The position numbers were made by a program, and so were the translations under genes. The notes under the pieces are model-generated. The model was not told where the DNA came from, made no database searches, and was given only the letters and a program-made list of their open reading frames with translations. A DNA stretch of 6,704 bases from Phenylobacterium sp. (GTDB lineage: Bacteria; Pseudomonadota; Alphaproteobacteria; Caulobacterales; Caulobacteraceae). The DNA lies in assembly GCA_025350885.1 (NCBI GenBank), contig JANXXA010000420.1, positions 1 to 6,704 on the forward strand, written 5' to 3'. Positions 1 through 6,047 of this stretch are shown piece after piece (within the stretch, counting starts at the first letter, position 1; the number at the start of each line of letters is the position of its first letter).

Positions 1-95
1 TTCTGGATCCAGACGCACCGCAGCGTTTGCACCGCCGGAATGTGGCGCAGCCACTCAGGAGCATCCGCCGCATCAAGCGCCCGCAATAGCATCCC
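1..95 (-). mobile_element. Internal fragment of an IS1182-type transposase, out of frame with the flagellar gene it abuts
   Basis: Read on the minus strand from 95 downwards, one frame stays open to the window edge and encodes LLRALDAADAPEWLRH followed by IPAVQTLRCVWIQ. From memory, this matches the middle of IS1182-family DDE transposases, which commonly carry an 'LLDALDAADAP...PAV.TLRRVW.Q' stretch between the DNA-binding and catalytic parts. It is an internal piece: no transposase N-terminus, no start codon and no terminal inverted repeat lies between it and the flagellar gene. The flagellar reading frame across the same bases gives a Cys/Arg-rich string with five cysteines in about 30 residues, unlike the rest of that protein, so the junction lies near 90-95. 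This is either a remnant left by insertion plus deletion or a chimeric contig end. The family call rests on about 30 residues and could not be searched. Confidence 0.65.
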
Positions 96-1741
96 TGAGC
101 GAGCGCGGCCTGGGCGTCGGCGCGGGCGAAGCGCGCCTTCCAGGTGGGCGAGACCTGCAGGAAAGCCTCGGAGCCCCTGGCGAACTGGGTGCGGGCTTCG
201 GTCCACTGGGCGAGCTGGACGGCGACATAGGAGCGCCAGAGCGCACTGGACGGATCCTCGGACAGCGCCGGCGCGGAGAAATCGGCCTCGGCTTCCTTGT
301 AGCGGCGAGCCATGACGCGGGCAATGCCGCGCAGGCCGCGGAACTCGGGCGTGTCCATCACCGGCGGATTGGCGCGGGCCAGGTCGTTGAGCACGCCGAT
401 GGCCTCGAAGCTGAGCTCCGAGCCGACCAGGAAGCGGGCGAGGGCCATCCGCGCACCGGTCGGGCCGCCCTTGTCGTGGTTGGCGCCCTCGACGGTCGCG
501 GCGTTGAACAGGGTGTTGTAGCGATTGAGGAAGCCGTGGGTCCCGGTCTTCGGCCAGTTCACGTAGTCGATCAGGCCCGGCATGCCGGCGGGCTTGGGCG
601 CATCGATGTCGAGCTTGGCGGCCTGCTGTAGGCCGGGCGTCGGCGAGAGCGCCAGGCCGAGCGGGCGGCCGATGTGGATGATGTCGCCGTCGCGCGCGAC
701 GGTCAGGTCCTCGACGTGCGGCTCGATGGCCAGGCCCTGGACCGAGGGCAGGATCGCCATCTGGATGTAGTCGCGCCGGGTGGGCAGGCCCTTGGGCGGC
801 CCGAGCGCGGTGACGACGCTCAGCGTGTCGCCGACCTGCGGGTCGATGAACTGGATGACGCTGGTGATGCCGGCGACGGCGGCCTTCAGCGAGGCCGGGC
901 CCTCGGCCTCGTCCTTGGCGACGTGCACCAGGCTGGGTTGGGACTGGTCGCCAGGGCCCAGCGAGATGGTCCAGGTCGAGCCGATCGCGGTGGCGAAGAC
1001 CGGCAGATTGTGGGCCGCCTCGATGCGGATGGCGGAATAGTCGACGCCCTTGACGGCCTGGACGCCGGCGTACTGGATCAGGCCGCGCGGCGCGTGGCTG
1101 ACGTCGAGCGTGGCCGGCGCGTCGAACACCACCCAGACCGCGTCGCCGCGGCGGAAAACGGCCGCGCCGGCCGGATTGGCCCAGGCGAAGGTGAAGTTGA
1201 CTTGGCCGGCGCCGACATGGGACTCCATGTGGACGACGCCGCCGACGGGGATCGGATTGGGCCTGGGCGGCGGGGCGTTCTTGGCCCGCATCGCGGCCAG
1301 CTCCGCCTCGGTGGGCGGCGGCTTCTGGAAGACGTTGACGTAGGCCGCGCCATCCGCCGTGCCAGTCTTGGCCACGCCGTCGTCGGTGAGGGTGATCACC
1401 ACCTGAAGGCGGCCGTCGACGTGGCGCTTCTCGGCGGTCTTGATCCATTTGGGCGGCGAGGTGCGCAGGCGCGAGATGTCCGGGTCGGCGTCGCGCGGGA
1501 AGGTCAGGATCAGGTTGACGCCGTCGGTCTTGACGTCGGCGGACGGCGCGCCGTGGAACTCCACGCGCGAAAAGTCCTGCGCCTGAGCGACGCGCACCTC
1601 GATACCGCCCAAGCTGGGACCGCCCAAACTGGGGCCGCCCGAACTGGGACCGGCAGGACTCGGCGCCGCGCCGGCGGGCGCGACGACGCTGGCCACGGCG
1701 ATCGCCGCGACCCCTGCGCGCAAGGTGTGGCGCAGGTTCAA
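92..1741 (-). CDS. Exported flagellar-operon protein with TPR-like C-terminal repeats, 3' end lost
   Basis: This is the last gene of the fliL operon, with 550 credible codons before the sequence breaks. The start is TTG at 1741-1739, three bases after the TAG of the MotE-like gene and in the same frame; no clear Shine-Dalgarno is visible, so it is probably coupled to the upstream gene. Residues 1-26 look like a Sec signal peptide (Arg4, Arg8, hydrophobic 10-22, then APAGAA before the likely cut), placing the protein in the periplasm. Residues about 30-46 are a Gly/Pro/Ser linker with GGPSL repeats. Residues about 48-140 and 167-275 are beta-rich and may be AMIN-like, though this is unproven. 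Residues about 425-550 are amphipathic helical pairs of TPR character (for example ALARFLVGSELSFEAI, RYKEAEADF, LAQWTEARTQFARG). Proteins of this layout follow fliM in other alphaproteobacterial flagellar clusters, and the function is unknown to me. The natural C-terminus is missing: after residue 550 the frame enters transposase-like sequence and stays open, without meaning, to the window edge. Confidence 0.8.
1605..1663 (-). repeat. 15-bp tandem repeat encoding (GGPSL)n linker
   Basis: Three near-identical 15-base units lie at 1605-1619, 1620-1634 and 1635-1649 (plus-strand unit ccgcccaaactggga with one or two changes), followed by a degenerate fourth copy to about 1663. On the coding (minus) strand they give GPSS-GGPSL-GGPSL-GG just after the predicted signal peptide of the exported TPR-like protein. 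They probably form a flexible spacer between the signal peptide and the first folded domain. Copy number may vary between strains. Confidence 0.85.
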
Positions 1742-1744
1742 GGG

Positions 1745-2782
1745 CTAGCCCGCTTTGGGCGGCGCGGCCGCGGTCGCGGCGACCGGAGCGGCCGCTGCGG
1801 GCTTGGCCGGCGCCGGATCGGCCGCGGCCTGGGCGTCGGCGGGGGCCTTCTTGCGCGGCGTCGCCTTGGCCTGGCGCTTGGGCCTGACTTTGGCAGGCGG
1901 GGTCTTGGCCTTGGGATCGGCGGGCGCAGGCGTGGCGGCCGCGGCGGCGTCGGCCTTGGCGTCGGCGTTCTGGGCGAGCGTCTGGGCGGCGGTGAAGCGG
2001 CGGGCCAGGGACTCGGTGAGTTTCTTGGCGTCGGTGGTCGGCATCTGGCCGATGATGGCGGAGAGCGCGCGCTCCTTCATCTTCGCCGCGATCGGCAGGC
2101 GCACGGCGTCGTCGAGGATCGCCATACGGGCGGCGGCGTCCTTGGGCTTCATGCCCTCGTAGACCTTGACCAGCCGATCGACCTCGGTGGCTTCGCGGCC
2201 GTTGGCCTGGGTCAGCAAGTTCTGCACGTCGCCCTTCAGGCTGGTCATCACCTTGATCTTGGCGTCGAGCTTGGCCTCGGCGGCGGCCAGCAGGGCGAGC
2301 TGGGTGGACATGCTTTCCTCGCGCTGGTCGAGCTCGCCGCGGCGCGCGCCCAGGTTCTGCAGCACCTGCAGTTCGGCGGGCGAGAGGCCGGCTTCCTTGG
2401 CCAGTTCCGCCGCGGTTGGCGCGCAGACGGCCTTGGGCTGAATGGTCGGCGGCGGCAGGGCGCCGGTGGTGGCGGCCGCCGGCGTGGCGGCGTCGGCCGC
2501 GGACAGCGCGCTGGGAGCTGCGGGCGCAGTCTTGGCGGCGTCAGCGGACTTGTCGGCCGAATTCTCCGGGGACTTCTCTGGGGCCTTGGCACCGGCCTTG
2601 GCGCCGGCCTTGCCCGAATTGGCGGCGGACTTTCCGGTGGTCTTGGCGGCGGCCTCCTCGGCGAAAGCCCGGGCGCCGGAGAACAGGCTCGGCAGGTCGC
2701 TCGCGCCGGCGAGCGCGTTGATCGCCAGCACCCCGCCGACGGCGATGCCGACAAGCGGCAGGATTCGGGGCAGTCGATTCAA
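1745..2782 (-). CDS. MotE-like flagellar protein (membrane segment, coiled coil, MgtE_N-like domain)
   Basis: This is a 345-residue protein. Its start is TTG at 2782-2780, overlapping the TGA of the preceding gene (TTGA), with GGAG seven bases upstream. Residues 7-26 are hydrophobic (signal anchor or signal peptide). Residues 40-118 are low-complexity Ala/Lys/Pro. Residues about 125-195 form a helical, coiled-coil-like stretch. Residues about 200-265 carry the MgtE_N-like core typical of the MotE family (VDRLVKVYEGMKPKDAA, then AILDDAV.LPIAAKMKERALS and MPTTDAKKLTESLARR). Residues 270-345 are an Ala/Pro/Lys-rich tail. Family knowledge: Sinorhizobium MotE is a periplasmic chaperone for the motility protein MotC and forms disulfide-linked dimers. 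This protein has a single cysteine (Cys120) outside the membrane segment, which would allow a similar link. It is much longer than a minimal MotE core because of the two low-complexity arms. The family is fairly sure; the exact role is inferred from context. Confidence 0.8.
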   Translation of the reverse strand: MNRLPRILPLVGIAVGGVLAINALAGASDLPSLFSGARAFAEEAAAKTTGKSAANSGKAGAKAGAKAPEKSPENSADKSADAAKTAPAAPSALSAADAATPAAATTGALPPPTIQPKAVCAPTAAELAKEAGLSPAELQVLQNLGARRGELDQREESMSTQLALLAAAEAKLDAKIKVMTSLKGDVQNLLTQANGREATEVDRLVKVYEGMKPKDAAARMAILDDAVRLPIAAKMKERALSAIIGQMPTTDAKKLTESLARRFTAAQTLAQNADAKADAAAAATPAPADPKAKTPPAKVRPKRQAKATPRKKAPADAQAAADPAPAKPAAAAPVAATAAAPPKAG

Positions 2783-3345
2783 CGGGCGGCTCCGCGGATA
2801 ACGTCGAGCGTGAGGGGGCTGTCTTCGAAGATGTCGTCTTCGACGCTGGAGGCCCGCTTCCGCGCGATCGCGGCGGCGGCCATCTCGCGAAGCGGGTCAC
2901 GGCGCGGCGGCTCCGGGCGCGGCGGCGGCTCCTGGCGCACGGGGCGGGCATCGCGCGCGGCGGCCAGCAGGGCGCCCAGGCGGCGTTCGGCGACCATGTC
3001 GACCGGCGGGACCGGCGGCTCGGGCCGGGCGGGCGCGCGGGGCGCGGCGGCGACCGGCAGGGTCGAGGCGTCGTCCAGCAACCGGCCGAGGCGCGCGGCG
3101 ATGGTGCGCCCCTTGTCGATGCGGTCGGCGAGCAGGTCGACAGCCTCGTCGGTGGCGGAGCGCAGGTCGGCCAGGCCCTGTTCGGCACGGGCCGCGGCTT
3201 GGTTCAGCTCGCGCACGGCGACGGCGAAGCCATCGTGGCTGTCGCGCAGCGCCTTCAGCCGGCCGTTCAGCCGCCAGCCCATGCCGAGCGCTGCCAACAG
3301 CAGGCCGGCCAACAACAGGTTCATGACCAGACCGATGATGCTCAT
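2779..3345 (-). CDS. pflI: PflI/DUF6468-type bitopic membrane protein
   Basis: This is a 188-residue protein. Its ATG at 3345-3343 overlaps the fliM stop (ATGA) and is preceded by AGAGGA at good spacing. Residues 3-23 form one transmembrane helix, followed directly by WRLNGRLKALR, so the positive-inside rule puts the bulk of the protein in the cytoplasm. Residues about 25-95 are a long amphipathic helix likely to form a coiled coil (VRELNQAAARAEQGLADL). Residues 97-150 are proline-rich (APARPEPPVPPVD, QEPPPRPEPPRRD). A conserved-looking helical and acidic tail follows (VEDDIFEDSPL). The first ~95 residues fit the DUF6468 family found behind fliM in many alphaproteobacteria. In Caulobacter crescentus, the bitopic proline-rich protein encoded next to fliM is, as I recall, PflI, needed for correct polar placement of the flagellum. 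The symbol rests on position and architecture, not on an alignment. Confidence 0.75.
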   Translation of the reverse strand: MSIIGLVMNLLLAGLLLAALGMGWRLNGRLKALRDSHDGFAVAVRELNQAAARAEQGLADLRSATDEAVDLLADRIDKGRTIAARLGRLLDDASTLPVAAAPRAPARPEPPVPPVDMVAERRLGALLAAARDARPVRQEPPPRPEPPRRDPLREMAAAAIARKRASSVEDDIFEDSPLTLDVIRGAAR

Positions 3346-4445
3346 ATCGTCCTCTGCACAGCTTGGCGGGCGTGGGGCGTCAGGGGCGCCTCCACGCGCA
3401 CGGCGATGTGGGCGTTGCGGCGGCCCATGCGGCCGCGGGTCAGCGGGATGACGCCGGCGCGCAGCTCGATCAGGCTGTCGGGCGTGGCGTTCAGCATCAG
3501 GGTGTCGCCGACCTTCATCTCCAGCACCGACTTCAGGCCGACCTGTTGCTCGTCGAGCACGGCGCGGACGTCCAGGTTGGTCGTCCAGAGCTCGGTGGCC
3601 AGGTGGCCTTCCCAGATGTTGTCGCGGCCGAACTTCTCACCCATGAACTGCTGCAGCAGCATCTTGCGGATGGGTTCCAGCGTCGCATAGGGCAGCAGGA
3701 GCTCGATGCGCCCGCCGCGGTCTTCCATGTCGATGCGCAGCTTCACCAGGATCGCCGCATTGGCGGGACGCGCGATGGCGGCGAAGCGCGGATTGGTCTC
3801 CAGGCGGTCGAGCGTGAAGTTCACCGGGGTCAGCGGTTCGAAGGCCTCGCGGGCGTCGGCCAGGACCACCTCGACCATCCGCTGGACCAGCACGCGCTCG
3901 ATGGTTGTGTAGGGCCGGCCCTCAATGCGCATGGCCGCGGTGCCGCGGCGGCCGCCCAGGAGCACATCGACGATCGAATAGATCAGGTTCGAGTCGACCG
4001 TCAGCAGGCCGTAGTTGTTGAGCTCCTCGGCCCGGAACACCGACAGGATCGCCGGCAGTGGGATCGAGTTCAGGTAGTCGCCGAAACGGATCGAAGAGAT
4101 GTTGTCGAGGCTTACCTCGACGTTGTCGGAGGTGAAATTCCGCAAGGACGTGGTCATCAGCCGGACCAGGCGATCGAACACGATCTCCAGCATCGGCAGG
4201 CGTTCGTAGGAGACCAGGGCCGAGTTGATGATCGCCCGGATGCCGGTCCGCTCGCCACTTTCCTCCTCCGACAGGTCGAAGCCCAGCAGGCTGTCGATCT
4301 CGTCCTGATTGAGGATGCGTTCGGCGCCGGGATCGTCCTCGCCGCCCCAGCTGGCGGGTTCGGCGCCCGGCTCGGGGGCTCCCGCCTCGGGGGCGCCAGC
4401 GTCCGCAGCGGTAACTTCGACAGGATCTTCGGTGTCTTCGGCCAT
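3342..4445 (-). CDS. fliM: Flagellar motor switch protein FliM
   Basis: FliM is the C-ring subunit that joins FliG to FliN, binds phosphorylated CheY and switches rotation. The 367 residues show the family layout. The CheY-binding motif is ILNQDEIDSLLGF at 44-56. The middle domain (about 65-260) has the characteristic GG loop LLGGRRG at 162-168. The C-terminal SpoA domain (about 285-355) includes VGDTLMLNATPDSLIEL and ends the core with GRRNAHIAVRVE. The ATG at 4445 is the only start in frame after the fliL region, and its Shine-Dalgarno is poor (AGG about 13 bases upstream). It lies 29 bp after fliL and overlaps the next gene by 4 nt, consistent with co-transcription. The acidic, Pro/Ala-rich extension of about 43 residues before the CheY-binding motif is unusual compared with enterobacterial FliM, where the motif is at the very N-terminus. 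Identification is secure. Confidence 0.97.
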   Translation of the reverse strand: MAEDTEDPVEVTAADAGAPEAGAPEPGAEPASWGGEDDPGAERILNQDEIDSLLGFDLSEEESGERTGIRAIINSALVSYERLPMLEIVFDRLVRLMTTSLRNFTSDNVEVSLDNISSIRFGDYLNSIPLPAILSVFRAEELNNYGLLTVDSNLIYSIVDVLLGGRRGTAAMRIEGRPYTTIERVLVQRMVEVVLADAREAFEPLTPVNFTLDRLETNPRFAAIARPANAAILVKLRIDMEDRGGRIELLLPYATLEPIRKMLLQQFMGEKFGRDNIWEGHLATELWTTNLDVRAVLDEQQVGLKSVLEMKVGDTLMLNATPDSLIELRAGVIPLTRGRMGRRNAHIAVRVEAPLTPHARQAVQRTI

Positions 4446-4474
4446 GCGGTGCGCGTCGCCTGCCCCTTGCGGGG

Positions 4475-5074
4475 TCAGTTGATCAGCATCTCCTCGATCA
4501 GCACGGCGTTGGCCTTGGAGGGCGCGATCAGCAGGTTGACCCGGCGCAGGATCTCCATCCGCAGCTGATAGGAGCCCTGGCTGCCGGAAAGGTCCTCCGG
4601 CCGCAGTTCGCGCAGGAAGGTCTGGAACATGTCCTGCATCCTGGGCATGTTCGGATCGAGCGCTTCGACGGTCTCCTGGTTGGGCAGTTCCAGGGTCAGT
4701 TTCAGTTTCAGGAACGTCGGCCGACCGTCGGCCGTCTGCATGTTCACCACGACGTCGGGCAGGGTGTAGAACAGGACGCCGTCCGGACCTTCGCGGACCT
4801 GGCCCGCGGCCTTGTCGTCCTTCTTGCCTTCTTCCTTTTTCTTATCTTTCTTCGCGGGCTTCTTGGCGTCCTTGCCGGCGTGGGCCGCAGCCGGCTTGGG
4901 TTTCAGAAACAGGAAATAGGCCGCGCCGCCGCCGCCGCCGAGCACCACCAGGGCGCCGGCGCCGGCGATCAGCATCAGCTTCATCGAGAGCTTCTTCTTG
5001 GGCTTGGCGCCCTCGACGTCTTCGCCCTCGACGGCGTCGGCCTCCGGGGCCTCCTTGACCTTGGCTTCGGCCAC
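4475..5074 (-). CDS. fliL: Flagellar basal body-associated protein FliL
   Basis: FliL is a single-pass inner-membrane protein that surrounds or supports the stator units and is needed for full motor function. The 199 residues comprise an acidic cytoplasmic N-terminus (1-25), a KPKKK anchor, a transmembrane helix at about 33-57 with an unusual GGGGG run at 46-50, a Lys-rich linker at about 68-88, and the periplasmic FliL domain at 97-199 with the family pattern (LRELRPEDLSGSQG, then LRMEILRRVN and VLIEEMLIN at the end). The start is GTG at 5074-5072. An in-frame TGA lies 30 bases upstream with no other start between, and AAGGA sits eight bases before the GTG, so the start is well determined. 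It is the first gene of the minus-strand operon and, by analogy with Caulobacter fliLM, is likely under CtrA control. Confidence 0.96.
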   Translation of the reverse strand: MAEAKVKEAPEADAVEGEDVEGAKPKKKLSMKLMLIAGAGALVVLGGGGGAAYFLFLKPKPAAAHAGKDAKKPAKKDKKKEEGKKDDKAAGQVREGPDGVLFYTLPDVVVNMQTADGRPTFLKLKLTLELPNQETVEALDPNMPRMQDMFQTFLRELRPEDLSGSQGSYQLRMEILRRVNLLIAPSKANAVLIEEMLIN

Positions 5075-5120
5075 GCGCGCGTTCCTTGGAAACCTGTGGG
5101 TTCACCCATGCGGGCCAGAT

Positions 5121-5142
5121 GGTTAACGCCCGGTTGTTAACC
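5121..5142 (-). promoter_or_regulatory. GTTAAC dyad, candidate CtrA site for the fliL operon
   Basis: GGTTAAC (5121-5127) and GTTAACC (5136-5142) are perfect inverted arms around an 8-bp spacer. Their inner edge is 54 bp or less upstream of the fliL GTG, where a -35-region activator site would lie. Known CtrA sites read TTAA-N7-TTAA; here the two TTAA cores are 10 bp apart, so the half-sites match but the spacing does not. A second perfect repeat, CCGGTT/AACCGG at 5130-5144, overlaps the right arm. I see no convincing -10 element. CtrA binding is an inference from half-site sequence and from known control of fliLM in Caulobacter. Confidence 0.5.
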
Positions 5143-5165
5143 GGTCGCGGGCGCGACCCGGCCTG

Positions 5166-5182
5166 CCCGGCAGTTTCCGCCG
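5166..5182 (+). promoter_or_regulatory. Possible FlbD (ftr-type) enhancer
   Basis: The sequence cccggcagtttccgccg resembles, from memory, the Caulobacter ftr elements bound by the sigma-54 activator FlbD (CCCGGCA-type left half, GCCG right half). It sits about 75-90 bp upstream of the expected flgF transcription start, a usual enhancer distance. The region is GC-rich, so a chance match is possible. Confidence 0.35.
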
Positions 5183-5231
5183 CCGGGCCGGCGTTAACTT
5201 TGTTGTCGGTTGTTTTTGTTCACCTTCCCGG

Positions 5232-5247
5232 TTGGCCCGAAGCTTGC
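5232..5247 (+). promoter_or_regulatory. Sigma-54 promoter of flgF-flgG
   Basis: TTGGCCCGAAGCTTGC matches the sigma-54 -24/-12 consensus (TTGGCAC-N5-TTGC): GG at 5234-5235 and GC at 5246-5247 are separated by exactly 10 bases. Transcription would start near 5258, giving a leader of about 35 nt before the flgF ATG. In Caulobacter the rod and hook operons are sigma-54 dependent and activated by FlbD, which agrees with this placement. Confidence 0.88.
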
Positions 5248-5292
5248 AGCCCCGAACCCCGAACCTGTCGTGTCGCAAGGCTTGGAAAAAGC

Positions 5293-6030
5293 ATGGACAA
5301 CGCCCTCTACGTCGGACTGTCGCGCCAGATGGTGTTGCGCCGGCAGATGGACATCGTCGCCAACAATATCGCCAACATCGACACCAATGGCTTCAAGGTC
5401 GAATCGCTGATCACCAAGGAACAGCCGGGCCCGCCGGCCTTCACGTTCGGCGGTTCCAAGCCGGTGAAATTCGTCGGCGAGGATGGCGTGGCCCGCGACT
5501 TCGGCCAAGGCGCGCTGCGCCGCACCGACGCGCCGCTGGACCTGGCCATCGAAGGCCAGGGGTTCTTCAAGATCAACACCAAGGCCGGCGAGCGCTACAC
5601 CCGCGACGGCCGCCTGCGCACCGACGACACCGGCCGGGTGACCACCCAGGCCGGCGACACCGTGGCCGACGACGGCGGCGGCGAGATCGTCATCGATCCG
5701 CAGAAGGGCCAGGTGACGATCGCCGCGGACGGCACCGTGAGCCAGGGCGCCGAGCGGGTCGGCAAGGTCGGGGTCTTTCAGTTCGCCAACCCCGCGGTGC
5801 TCGAGAAGCGCGGCGACAATCTCTACCAGAACACCTCCAACCAGCAGCCGACGCCGGCCGAAGACGCCAAGGTGCGCCAGGGCATGCTGGAAGGATCGAA
5901 CGTCAATTCGATCCTGGAGATCACCCGGATGATCGAAGTCAACCGGGCCTACGAACAGACCAACCAGATGATGTCAGCCCAGTCCGACCTGTCGCGAAGC
6001 TCGATCTCGCGGCTCGGCCGGCTGCAATAG
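5293..6030 (+). CDS. flgF: Flagellar basal-body rod protein FlgF
   Basis: FlgF is a proximal rod subunit, exported by the flagellar type III apparatus and assembled in the periplasm. The 245 residues have the axial-protein layout: an N-terminal rod motif (LYVGLSRQMVLRRQMDIVAN, then NIANIDTNGFK at 25-35), the central GQGFF at 88-92 with the following YTRDGRL-type strand, and a C-terminal helix (GMLEGSNVNSILEITRMIEV, then NRAYE) that packs with the N-terminal helix. It lacks a signal peptide, as expected for this export route. ATG 5293 was chosen because MDNALYVGLSRQ is the family start; GGAAAAA just upstream is a weak ribosome site, and the same frame is open for about 200 bases upstream only by chance across the promoter. 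It is followed by flgG after 17 bases. Confidence 0.96.
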   Translation: MDNALYVGLSRQMVLRRQMDIVANNIANIDTNGFKVESLITKEQPGPPAFTFGGSKPVKFVGEDGVARDFGQGALRRTDAPLDLAIEGQGFFKINTKAGERYTRDGRLRTDDTGRVTTQAGDTVADDGGGEIVIDPQKGQVTIAADGTVSQGAERVGKVGVFQFANPAVLEKRGDNLYQNTSNQQPTPAEDAKVRQGMLEGSNVNSILEITRMIEVNRAYEQTNQMMSAQSDLSRSSISRLGRLQ

Positions 6031-6047
6031 TTTAGGGAACGAAAACG

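Larger units (their letters stand above)
5075..5292. promoter_or_regulatory. Divergent control region between fliL and flgF
   Basis: This 218-bp non-coding space separates the fliL operon (leftward) from flgF-flgG (rightward). It holds three palindromic GTTAAC hexamers (5122-5127, 5136-5141, 5193-5198), a possible ftr-type enhancer (5166-5182), a 13-bp GC palindrome (CGCCGG-G-CCGGCG, 5181-5193), a T-rich stretch (about 5197-5225) and a sigma-54 promoter (5232-5247). A 6-bp hairpin-capable repeat lies at 5143-5158 (GGTCGC/GCGACC). A plus-strand frame is open through the whole region but joins flgF only as an upstream extension and lacks coding character. The contents fit Caulobacter-type hierarchical and cell-cycle control of both operons. 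Confidence 0.75.

Noticed and set aside
40..521. Small plus-strand frames at the left end
   Set aside because: They are Arg/Pro/Ser-rich shadows opposite the TPR-like part of the exported protein.
674..3451. A plus-strand open frame of 925 codons across four minus-strand genes
   Set aside because: It is a GC-rich shadow antisense to recognisable flagellar genes. Its product is Gly/Arg/Asp low complexity with no domain pattern, and it ignores all gene boundaries.
3363..4568. A plus-strand 401-codon frame opposite fliM
   Set aside because: It lies antisense to a secure FliM, and its His/Gln/Asp/Val-rich product is what the codon-complement of a GC-rich gene gives.
5143..5158. GGTCGC/GCGACC hairpin as a transcription terminator
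   Set aside because: It lies upstream of both divergent operons rather than after a gene, has no T-run, and more likely reflects GC-rich sequence or operator structure.
5086..5292. Upstream extension of flgF to an earlier start (314 residues in total)
   Set aside because: The extension runs through the GTTAAC sites and the sigma-54 promoter and precedes the family start MDNALYVGLSRQ. The predicted transcription start near 5258 also excludes it.
5232..6035. A second plus-strand frame over flgF (267 codons)
   Set aside because: It is Arg/His/Gly-rich, out of frame with the clear FlgF match, and without recognisable content.
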